DNA from: Sphingobacterium alimentarium
GTDB taxonomy: Bacteria > Bacteroidota > Bacteroidia > Sphingobacteriales > Sphingobacteriaceae
Direction: 5' to 3'
DNA length: 64,000 nucleotides
Assembly (NCBI RefSeq): GCF_004342685.1
Contig: NZ_SMBZ01000008.1
Location: 1 to 64,000 of the forward strand
In this document: positions 8,061 through 15,417 of the stretch, piece after piece
Layout: every line of letters starts with the position of its first letter
Numbering within the stretch: position 1 is the stretch's first letter
Position numbers and translations under genes: made by a program
The notes under the pieces: model-generated
What the model was told of the DNA's origin: nothing
The model's database searches: none
The model's input: the letters and a program-made list of their open reading frames with translations, nothing else

Positions 8061-9143
8061 ATGGAAAATTCTTTTAAAGCTGAAATCCTGCAAATTGGTC
8101 AGCCGGAAGATCAAAGGAAAATTGATGTTCTTTTAAACGATAAATCTATTCAGAAGTTTGATACGATATATACCCAACTGGAAGAGTTAATAAAAATTAA
8201 ATTTCCAGCTGTCAATTTTTCAATAGCGGAAATGAATGAAGCTATTCGAACTCATCTGCAGGGAAGGAATATGGAGGAGTATGGCTTATGGGTTTATTAT
8301 CCATGGAGCAAGCGTTTGGTACATACACTCTATGAAGAAGAATTTGTGTCGGTAAGGACGAACAGAAATCAGCTAAAGATTACAAAAGAGGAGCAGGACA
8401 TTCTACGGACTAAGACTGTAGGAATTATTGGGCTGTCCGTGGGGCAATCCATTGCATTAACGATGGCGATGGAACGTATTTGCGGTACCATCAAACTGGC
8501 AGATTTTGATACAGCGGAATTAAGTAATTTGAACCGTATACGAACAGGTATACACAATCTTAATATAAATAAAACCGTCATTGCGGCACGAGAAATCGCC
8601 GAAATTGATCCTTTTATAGATGTGAAAATTTATCAAGAAGGGTTGACAGATCAAAATATGGAGGACTTTATGTTAGGCACCTCCAAATTGGATGTACTCG
8701 TGGAAGTGTGTGACGGTCTAGATATAAAAATAAATAGCCGAATAGCGGCTAAAAAGTTCCGTATTCCTGTAATTATGGAAACGAATGACAAATGTATGTT
8801 GGATGTCGAGCGTTATGATATAAATGAAAACTATCCAATCCTTCATGGGTTAATATATGAAGCAGAGGTGCATTCATTAGACAATCTATCAGGAGAAGAT
8901 CGCATGAATCTGGTAAAGCAAATCGTGAATGTGGAGAATCTATCCGCGAGGATGCTGGATTCTTTTGGGGCTATGGGTAAATCTATACGTTCTTGGCCTC
9001 AATTAGCTTCTTCGGTGACCATGGGGGGAGCGGTTACTACTGATGTGACCCGCAAAATATTATTGGGTGAAGATGTAGTTTCGGGTAGATGCTATTTTGA
9101 TATAGATGAAGTGTTGAGAAACAATTCGATGTATAATAACTAG
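8061..9143 (+). CDS. ThiF/E1-like adenylyltransferase (Rv1355c-like N-terminal half)
   Basis: A 360-residue protein with a helical N-terminal region (1-110) and a ThiF/MoeB/E1 nucleotide-binding domain (about 115-340). The Rossmann P-loop equivalent is VGIIGLSVGQSIA (120-132), followed by ADFDTAELSNLNR (147-159), which carries the Asp pair and the Arg-finger region of E1 enzymes, then DVLVEVCDGLDIK (211-223) in place of the usual DxxxDxxDN. By memory the stretch YPWSKRLVHTL resembles the N-terminal half of mycobacterial Rv1355c-type proteins, which are fused to a nitroreductase; that domain is absent here. No CxxC zinc pairs are visible. Such enzymes adenylate a carboxyl group (protein C-terminus or small molecule). 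Four bases separate it from the histidine kinase. Confidence 0.75.
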   Translation: MENSFKAEILQIGQPEDQRKIDVLLNDKSIQKFDTIYTQLEELIKIKFPAVNFSIAEMNEAIRTHLQGRNMEEYGLWVYYPWSKRLVHTLYEEEFVSVRTNRNQLKITKEEQDILRTKTVGIIGLSVGQSIALTMAMERICGTIKLADFDTAELSNLNRIRTGIHNLNINKTVIAAREIAEIDPFIDVKIYQEGLTDQNMEDFMLGTSKLDVLVEVCDGLDIKINSRIAAKKFRIPVIMETNDKCMLDVERYDINENYPILHGLIYEAEVHSLDNLSGEDRMNLVKQIVNVENLSARMLDSFGAMGKSIRSWPQLASSVTMGGAVTTDVTRKILLGEDVVSGRCYFDIDEVLRNNSMYNN

Positions 9144-9146
9144 ATT

Positions 9147-11309
9147 ATGCGTTTAAAAATGCGATTTATAGTAAGTTTGATATTTTTTCTTTCCATCACC
9201 GCTTTACATGCTACCCAGCCTGTATTAAGGATTGGGAGTATGAGTGGCGATAGGTATGTGGGTTCGTATCTTCATGTTTTTCAAGATTCTTCTAATAATT
9301 TAACTTTTGAAGATATTCTTCAAAGTGATTCACTGTTCAAGCAAAGTACAAGTGATGTTCCTAATTTAGGAGTTAATAATTTCAATAATTGGGTGAAATT
9401 TCAGTTTGTGAATGAGATACCCCATGATCATTTAATATTAAACATTTCTAATCCATCCATTGACCGGGTTAAGTTATACAAGGTTGTAAACGGGCAGATA
9501 GACAGTGTAGAATTTGATATTAACGGTGATCTTAAAGAAAGAGCGGTGGAGCATCAATTTTATACGTTTGATTTGTTTGTTCCACACAAAGATACCGTGA
9601 CCTGCTATATCAAAGTGAATAGTGTGAAACAATTATTGCTTCCGGTCTCGATTTGTGCAGAAAAACCGATTGTAAGCCAGATACTCACTTATGATTTGAG
9701 TTCCGGTTTTTTTATTGGTATCATGTTGATGGTGTTGTTGTACAACCTATTTATCTTTTTAGGTGTAAGGGATAATCACTACCTGGCCTTTGTGCACTAC
9801 ATCTTTTGGGTTGCCGTAGTTCAAGTTGCCATTCTAGGATTTTTTCCACGTCTCATAGGTTCTCCTATATTATCAAATGTCAAATTCGTTGCTTTTGCGG
9901 GGGCGATGTCGGGAATTGCTTCTATACTGTTTATTAAATCATTTTTAAATACAAAGAGCCTTCACCGACGCGTGAATTGGTCATTGAATACTATACTCCT
10001 CGGCGATCTCATTGCTATAGTACTTTTGATTGCTGGCTTTCCGGGATTGAGCTACGAGATTATAAATTTTGTGGCAGGTTTAGGTTCTATCGTAGTATTG
10101 ATAATCGGGTTTATTGCGCTCAAAAATGGAAACAAGTCTGCAAAATTATTTTTAATCGCTTGGGGAATATTTTTGGGGAGTGTAATCGTATATGTGTTGA
10201 AAGATTACGGCATCTTATCCTATAATAAATTCACATTTCATTCTGTCCAAATAGGGGTATCTATCGAGGCATTATTGTTGTCATTTGCGTTGGCCGACAA
10301 AATCAATATCTACCGCAAAGAGAAAGAAGAGTCACAAGCCAAAGCAATGCAAATCTTAATGGAGAATGAACATTTGATACGCATGCAGAATATCGAATTG
10401 GAGCGTAATGTGCAGGAGCGAACCAAAGATCTGACGACGGCCAATGATTCCTTAACGGCAGCATTACAACATCTGAAGGACACACAAAGTCAGCTGGTAG
10501 AAGCTGAAAAAATGGCTTCTTTAGGACAATTGACAGCCGGGGTAGCTCATGAAATCAATAATCCTATTAATTTCGTGACTGCCAATGTCGCTCCATTGAG
10601 AAGAGATATTGACATGATCTGGGAAGCTATTGCCGAATTCGAAAAACTGGCTCTCAATACCGAACTTACTACTGAAGAAAAGATGAAGTGGATCGCTGAC
10701 TATAAAGGTGATATGGACATTGATTATGTCAAGACGGAAGTGGAATTTTTACTGAAAGGTATGCATGAGGGAGCTAGCCGTACCGCTGAAATTGTAAAAA
10801 GTTTACGTGTATTTTCACGAGTGGATGAAGATACCCTAAAATTTGCTGATATCAATGAAGGGGTCGATTCTACAATGGTGATTTTAAATAGCTTGGTTAA
10901 AGATAAAATTGATGTACACAAACAGTATGGAGACATCCCTTTAATTGAGTGCTATGCCGGAAAATTAAATCAAGTCTTCTTAAATATACTTTCAAATGCG
11001 ATTTACGCGATAGATAAAAAATTTGGGGAAAGTATTGGGGGACATTTAGTCATCGAAACAGGTATATTTGAGACGGATTCTTCTATATTTATTAAAATAA
11101 CCGATAATGGTATTGGAATTCCAGAGCATGTGAAAGACAAAATCTTTGAACCTTTCTTTACGACCAAAGATGTGGGCGAAGGCACGGGATTGGGTATGTC
11201 AATAGCATATAAAACTGTAGAAAAACATAATGGCAGGATTTTGGTGGAATCAGAAGTAGGAGTGGGCACTACCTTTAATATCATTATACCTATGAGGCAC
11301 ACTGAATAG
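9147..11309 (+). CDS. 7TM-DISM sensor histidine kinase
   Basis: A 720-residue membrane kinase. Signal peptide (1-22), an extracytoplasmic 7TMR-DISM extracellular domain (about 25-175), seven transmembrane helices (about 188-390), a coiled coil (395-455), then HisKA with the phosphoacceptor H468 in GVAHEINNP and a HATPase domain with the N box (NILSNAIYAID, near 612) and G1 box DNGIGIP starting at D653, ending GTTFNIIIPM. The family senses extracellular small ligands. It autophosphorylates and probably passes phosphate to one or more of the neighbouring receivers (6747, 11317, 12409). Tightly linked to the ThiF-like gene (3-bp gap) and the hybrid regulator (7-bp gap). Confidence 0.9.
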   Translation: MRLKMRFIVSLIFFLSITALHATQPVLRIGSMSGDRYVGSYLHVFQDSSNNLTFEDILQSDSLFKQSTSDVPNLGVNNFNNWVKFQFVNEIPHDHLILNISNPSIDRVKLYKVVNGQIDSVEFDINGDLKERAVEHQFYTFDLFVPHKDTVTCYIKVNSVKQLLLPVSICAEKPIVSQILTYDLSSGFFIGIMLMVLLYNLFIFLGVRDNHYLAFVHYIFWVAVVQVAILGFFPRLIGSPILSNVKFVAFAGAMSGIASILFIKSFLNTKSLHRRVNWSLNTILLGDLIAIVLLIAGFPGLSYEIINFVAGLGSIVVLIIGFIALKNGNKSAKLFLIAWGIFLGSVIVYVLKDYGILSYNKFTFHSVQIGVSIEALLLSFALADKINIYRKEKEESQAKAMQILMENEHLIRMQNIELERNVQERTKDLTTANDSLTAALQHLKDTQSQLVEAEKMASLGQLTAGVAHEINNPINFVTANVAPLRRDIDMIWEAIAEFEKLALNTELTTEEKMKWIADYKGDMDIDYVKTEVEFLLKGMHEGASRTAEIVKSLRVFSRVDEDTLKFADINEGVDSTMVILNSLVKDKIDVHKQYGDIPLIECYAGKLNQVFLNILSNAIYAIDKKFGESIGGHLVIETGIFETDSSIFIKITDNGIGIPEHVKDKIFEPFFTTKDVGEGTGLGMSIAYKTVEKHNGRILVESEVGVGTTFNIIIPMRHTE

Positions 11310-11316
11310 AAATTGG

Positions 11317-12405
11317 ATGGATATGGATAAAGTAGAGATTTTGTATGTAGATGATGAATTAAATAATCTTTTGGGATTCAAGGCTAATTTCAGGTTAGAT
11401 TATACAATTCATACGGCTTCGGATACCATCGAAGCAGAGAAGATATTGGCAGAGAATCCTAATATCAGAATTATTTTTTGTGATCATCGCATGCCCCATG
11501 AGCTGGGTGTCGATTTTCTGTCAAGAATTAAGAAGCTATATCCACGTCCTATTCGTATACTTCTGACCGCTTATGCGGATATGAATGTAGTCGTCAATGC
11601 CATCAATAAGGGTAACATATTTAAGTTTGTGCGCAAACCGTGGTTGAATGAGGATATTATTTCTTCGATAGAGGAAGCAAATAAATTTTATATAGCCACA
11701 TCCTTGTTAGATATAAAAAATGAAGAGCTACAGAAAGCCTACGATGAATTGGATAAGTTCGCCTATAGCATCAGTCATGATATGCGTGATCCACTGGCAG
11801 GAGTGCTCTCAGCCATTAGCTATGCATTGGGTTACGATCAAGTTAAGCCTATTCATGAACTTCTACTGCTGATGCAGGGATCTGTATTGAAATTGGATCA
11901 ATACATTGACAGCCTCAAAGATTATTATCTGCTGCGCAGAGGAGAATTACTGTTGAAAGAAATAGACTTCCATGAGGTCGCTGACTCGATTAATGAATTC
12001 TATAAAATTTCTATTGAAGAGAATAAGGTGAATCTTAGCATAACGGTAGAACAGAATTCTTTGTTCAAAAGTGATTTATCCTTACTCGAACTTATATTGC
12101 ACAATTTGCTGAGCAATGCATTTAAATATCAAAAGCTTGACGCAAAAGACAAATACATCAAAGCACAATTCAAAGTAGCCAAGGGTATGGCTACGATCAT
12201 CGTGGAAGACAATGGGATAGGTATCGCCAATGAATCTGTCGAGGATATTTTTAAATTATTCTACAGGGCCAGCCACCAGGCTCAAGGCATGGGCTTTGGC
12301 CTGTATAATGTAAATAGTGCGTTGATAAAAATTAATGGAAAAGTAGAAGTGGAATCCGAATTAGGAAAAGGCACAAAATTTACATTGTACATTCCTAGTA
12401 AATAG
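11317..12405 (+). CDS. receiver-histidine kinase hybrid
   Basis: A 362-residue soluble protein. The N-terminal receiver has VDDE (11-14), phosphoacceptor D56 in FCDHRMP, T84 in LLTAY and K107 in VRKPW. A linker helix leads to HisKA with H154 in YSISHDMRDPL and a HATPase domain with DNGIGIANE and GFGLYNVNSA. The order receiver-then-kinase suggests the kinase is itself switched by phosphorylation from the upstream DISM kinase. ATG at 11317; a second in-frame ATG lies at 11323. It ends 3 bp from the convergent receiver gene, whose receiver is strikingly similar to this one. Confidence 0.88.
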   Translation: MDMDKVEILYVDDELNNLLGFKANFRLDYTIHTASDTIEAEKILAENPNIRIIFCDHRMPHELGVDFLSRIKKLYPRPIRILLTAYADMNVVVNAINKGNIFKFVRKPWLNEDIISSIEEANKFYIATSLLDIKNEELQKAYDELDKFAYSISHDMRDPLAGVLSAISYALGYDQVKPIHELLLLMQGSVLKLDQYIDSLKDYYLLRRGELLLKEIDFHEVADSINEFYKISIEENKVNLSITVEQNSLFKSDLSLLELILHNLLSNAFKYQKLDAKDKYIKAQFKVAKGMATIIVEDNGIGIANESVEDIFKLFYRASHQAQGMGFGLYNVNSALIKINGKVEVESELGKGTKFTLYIPSK

Positions 12406-12408
12406 CAT

Positions 12409-12879
12409 TTACGATAATAATTTCTGTCTTAATAGAAATTCCAATTGCTCATTAGAATCTTCTAAACTTGAAAATTTGTCTAGTGTTGATTTCCTGTCAG
12501 CATATATTTCGTAAGCTTTCTGAATGGTCTCATCCAATTCATTTGCATTCCAAGGCTTCGTTAAGTAGTGGAATATTTTCCCTTTATTAACAGCGTCTAT
12601 GACAGCCGTCATATCGGTATATCCTGTCAATAAAATGCGCATTGGCTCAGGATTAATCTCAATCACTTTTTCTAAAAACTCTACGCCAGTCATCTCGGGC
12701 ATTCTTTGGTCTGTGATGATGATTTCAATAGGCGTTTTCTTAATAATTTCAATAGCTTCATTTCCACTAATAGCCGTATGAATATTGTATTTCATCCGAA
12801 AATTAGCCTTGAAGGAAACTAAATTATTCTCTTCGTCATCTACATATAAAATAGATATTTTACTCATGGTGTTTTTCAA
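12409..12879 (-). CDS. response regulator receiver with helical tail
   Basis: A 156-residue receiver: YVDDEENN at 12-19, phosphoacceptor D57 in ITDQRMPEMTG, T85 in LLTGYTD, K108 in YLTKPW. The C-terminal 35 residues are a charged helix without an output domain. The receiver closely parallels that of the hybrid kinase at 11317 (both share a FKANFR core flanked by YVDDE and IHTA), pointing to duplication. It is convergent with the hybrid gene (3-bp gap). An internal ATG at 12867 (MSKISILY) is an equally good start. Confidence 0.85.
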   Translation of the reverse strand: MKNTMSKISILYVDDEENNLVSFKANFRMKYNIHTAISGNEAIEIIKKTPIEIIITDQRMPEMTGVEFLEKVIEINPEPMRILLTGYTDMTAVIDAVNKGKIFHYLTKPWNANELDETIQKAYEIYADRKSTLDKFSSLEDSNEQLEFLLRQKLLS

Positions 12880-12956
12880 TTATGGCAAATGTATGTTGCT
12901 AAGATACAAATATGCAGTAATTAATAAAATTATACTAATCCGTTATGTATTAATGC

Positions 12957-13586
12957 TTAATTCAAATGATGGCTATCTTTGGTTTTTGGGATGACGAGCG
13001 GCTTTGTGGAAAGTATTATTTTTTGTATCAATATCGATATAACAATAATAGTCACAATCTCTAGGTAGGAGAGGAAACTTCTCGTATTGGTAATACTCAA
13101 GACTTCTTCAAGTTTATTTTTCCCTTCATCAACTTGAATGGAAGATAAAATTTTCAGTATTTTTTGTGCTTCCAAGCTTGTCGCTAATGCTGTTTCGGGC
13201 TTGGATTGTTGAATGTCTTTCTTAATGTCTTGACATAGCTCTTTGAATTTTTGAAAATTTATCTGCTCAGTTTCGGTGAGGTAGGTCTTGTCGTACAATG
13301 TGGTGAGGGAATCTATTTCCGCAAGTGCTGCTTTGGTAATCTGGGCTTTATTGGGCGCATTCGATTGGAGAACATGAATCACTTCTTCCATATCGTTTGA
13401 AAGTGTCAATATGTAATTTCCCACCACTACTCTGTCTTCATAAATAGAAGTGACTGCATTGTTCAGTCGTTTTATGGTCGAGCGCTCTTGGAGATTGGTA
13501 AGGAGCATCAAAACAAGAACAGAGAATAATAAAGTCGCAATTTTTATTTTACTAAGAGCCGTTAGGCCCATTTTTTTAAATATCAT
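12957..13586 (-). CDS. four-helix-bundle membrane sensor without output domain
   Basis: A 209-residue protein with TM1 near 15-34, a periplasmic all-helical region (35-170) containing SIYEDRVVVGNYI, which resembles the 4HB_MCP-type chemoreceptor ligand-binding bundle, and TM2 near 172-192, then a short basic tail. There is no HAMP, kinase or methyl-accepting domain, so on its own it could only act by contacting a partner in the membrane. It lies 77 bp upstream of the receiver at 12409 on the same strand and probably belongs with the adjoining kinase locus. Annotation as a plain hypothetical membrane protein is the cautious reading. Confidence 0.65.
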   Translation of the reverse strand: MIFKKMGLTALSKIKIATLLFSVLVLMLLTNLQERSTIKRLNNAVTSIYEDRVVVGNYILTLSNDMEEVIHVLQSNAPNKAQITKAALAEIDSLTTLYDKTYLTETEQINFQKFKELCQDIKKDIQQSKPETALATSLEAQKILKILSSIQVDEGKNKLEEVLSITNTRSFLSYLEIVTIIVISILIQKIILSTKPLVIPKTKDSHHLN

Positions 13587-13691
13587 TATAGGTTCGTTTT
13601 TTAGATGTTATGTCAATTTACTGATTCCATTTGAAATACAGTAGTTTTAATACTAACAATCTAAATCCAATAGTGTGGGGATTAATCGTCA

Positions 13692-14246
13692 TTAAATCTT
13701 CAAAATCCCTCTAAAACCCCGAACACCGTAATAGGATTCGGCCCCATTGTGGTAGGTAAATACGCGTCCAAAACGACGATCTCCAAATAATGCACCGCCT
13801 TTGGCCCGGATAGCAACGGGCGTCTTAATCCAACTGGAAGTTTTTAAATCAAACTCCCCGAGTTGCTGGAACGCATGATACTGTTCTTCATCCATCAATT
13901 CAATGCCTATTTCTTCGGCCATATGCACTGCTGAATTTTCGGGTTTGTACTGCTTTCTGGATTCCAATGCCTCGTGGTCATAGCACACACTTCTGCGTCC
14001 TTTGGGACTTTCGGCCACGCAATCAGCAAAAATAATTTCTTGCGTAACCTCATCTTTACCAATAACATCAGGTTCACCTCCTGTTTCCTCCATTTTGTAA
14101 ATCGTGAGTAATTTGGAAGGGTTATTTTGAAGTTTCTCTTTTACGCTTTCCCAATCTATATTTGGATGGCGAGTTGTGAATTTTAAAAATCTCTTTTCCA
14201 GTGTATTAATTAATTCTTGAGCTGTTTCTTTAGATAACTGGTTCAT
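13692..14246 (-). CDS. DUF4256 family protein
   Basis: A 184-residue soluble protein matching, by memory, the DUF4256 family: an N-terminal helix, then KMEETGGEPDVIG, SPKGRRSVCYDHEAL and the C-terminal GALFGDRRFGRVFTYHNGAESYY. No catalytic role is established for the family. It has no signal peptide. Unlinked to its neighbours beyond a shared direction. Confidence 0.7.
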   Translation of the reverse strand: MNQLSKETAQELINTLEKRFLKFTTRHPNIDWESVKEKLQNNPSKLLTIYKMEETGGEPDVIGKDEVTQEIIFADCVAESPKGRRSVCYDHEALESRKQYKPENSAVHMAEEIGIELMDEEQYHAFQQLGEFDLKTSSWIKTPVAIRAKGGALFGDRRFGRVFTYHNGAESYYGVRGFRGILKI

Positions 14247-14295
14247 AATGATTAGCGAATCGTCTACCTAAAGTTAAGTATTTCATGCTAAAAAA

Positions 14296-14679
14296 TTAAG
14301 ATGCGTTGAAGAAAGATGTCATAAACGAAGCCCAACCAATAATCATCAGCAATCCGCCTAGGGGAGTGATAGGGCCGATAAACTTCAAATTCTTTTTCCA
14401 ATAATCGGCAAAAGATAGGAAATAAATGCTGCAGGAGAAAAGTAGAGTGCCTAGTGTGATTGCGTAAATCGCAAGGCGCTCGCTGTAGAGGTCAAAATCC
14501 AACTGAAAACCTAAAATGAGTAACGTCAGCGCGGAATACATCTGATAACGAACACCCACTTCAAAAGAAGCTAATTTATCGGCTGAAATTTTCTTTTTGA
14601 ACAAATGCGCGCCAAATGCACCTAATATTATCGCGGTGATACCAAATATGGAGGCTATGATTAGGGTATACGTATTCAT
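14296..14679 (-). CDS. DUF423 small membrane protein
   Basis: A 127-residue integral membrane protein with four predicted helices and the family hallmarks GAFGAHLFKKK near the start, VRYQMYSALTLL in helix 2 and ITPLGGLLMIIGW near the end, as in E. coli YgdD. Function is not known. Its start codon is one base away from the stop of the upstream rhodanese-thioredoxin gene, so the two are cotranscribed and possibly coupled. Confidence 0.85.
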   Translation of the reverse strand: MNTYTLIIASIFGITAIILGAFGAHLFKKKISADKLASFEVGVRYQMYSALTLLILGFQLDFDLYSERLAIYAITLGTLLFSCSIYFLSFADYWKKNLKFIGPITPLGGLLMIIGWASFMTSFFNAS

Positions 14680-14680
14680 A

Positions 14681-15361
14681 TTAATTGATAGCTTTTTGTA
14701 GAGTTTCTAGATCAGTTAGTCCGGTTGTAGTCCACGTTTCTTTTCCAAATTTATAGATCGAAATTTGCGGTATGCCCGAAATGCCCATTTGTTTGACCAG
14801 TGTCTTATTCAGATCGGTATTTATTTTAAGGACTTTCACGGTGTCTTTATGTTGTGAAGCCACATCAGCAATGATAGGGGCCATCTCTTTGCAAGGCACA
14901 CACCAGTCGGCATAAAAATCTACCAGTACTTTTGGGTGGTATTTAATGAAAGCTTTAAATTCTTTGAGAGTCAGATTTGTTAATTCTTCTTCTGTAGTGA
15001 CCAAAGGCAGATTGGATTTTTGCCAGTCGATGACTCCACCTTGGATGTCGAATACTCGAAATCCTTGTTCGGTAAGATATTTTGCAGCTTTTGCAGAGCG
15101 ATTGCCGGATTTGCAGTACAAATAAACTGGCTTCTTTTTATTGAGCTTATTGCTGATTTCGGCAAACTGATCCTGCTTGTTCCAATTGATATTTATCGCA
15201 TTGGGAATATGATTCAGATCGTACTCATTTTCCGTACGAACATCCAGCAGTTGTACGCCTGTTTTCTTGATTTTTTTTAAGGCTTGATCATTTGAAATCT
15301 TCGTCTGTGCGAAGGTGGTACATGCTATAAATATGCTGATCGCTGTAAGTAAATGCCTCAT
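14681..15361 (-). CDS. exported rhodanese-thioredoxin fusion
   Basis: A 226-residue protein with a signal peptide (1-18, ending TTFAQ), a rhodanese domain (about 20-115) whose active-site loop is YCKSGNRS, and a C-terminal thioredoxin domain (about 125-226) with the WCVPCK redox pair and the cis-Pro loop ISGIPQ. Predicted to act in the periplasm. The fusion would couple sulfur transfer to disulfide reduction. Known in Bacteroidota as an arrangement, but the substrate is not defined. Confidence 0.85.
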   Translation of the reverse strand: MRHLLTAISIFIACTTFAQTKISNDQALKKIKKTGVQLLDVRTENEYDLNHIPNAININWNKQDQFAEISNKLNKKKPVYLYCKSGNRSAKAAKYLTEQGFRVFDIQGGVIDWQKSNLPLVTTEEELTNLTLKEFKAFIKYHPKVLVDFYADWCVPCKEMAPIIADVASQHKDTVKVLKINTDLNKTLVKQMGISGIPQISIYKFGKETWTTTGLTDLETLQKAIN

Positions 15362-15417
15362 GTGTAATTAAGTTTTTTTGTAATATGATAAGAGGTGCGT
15401 TGAGCACCTCTTTAATT

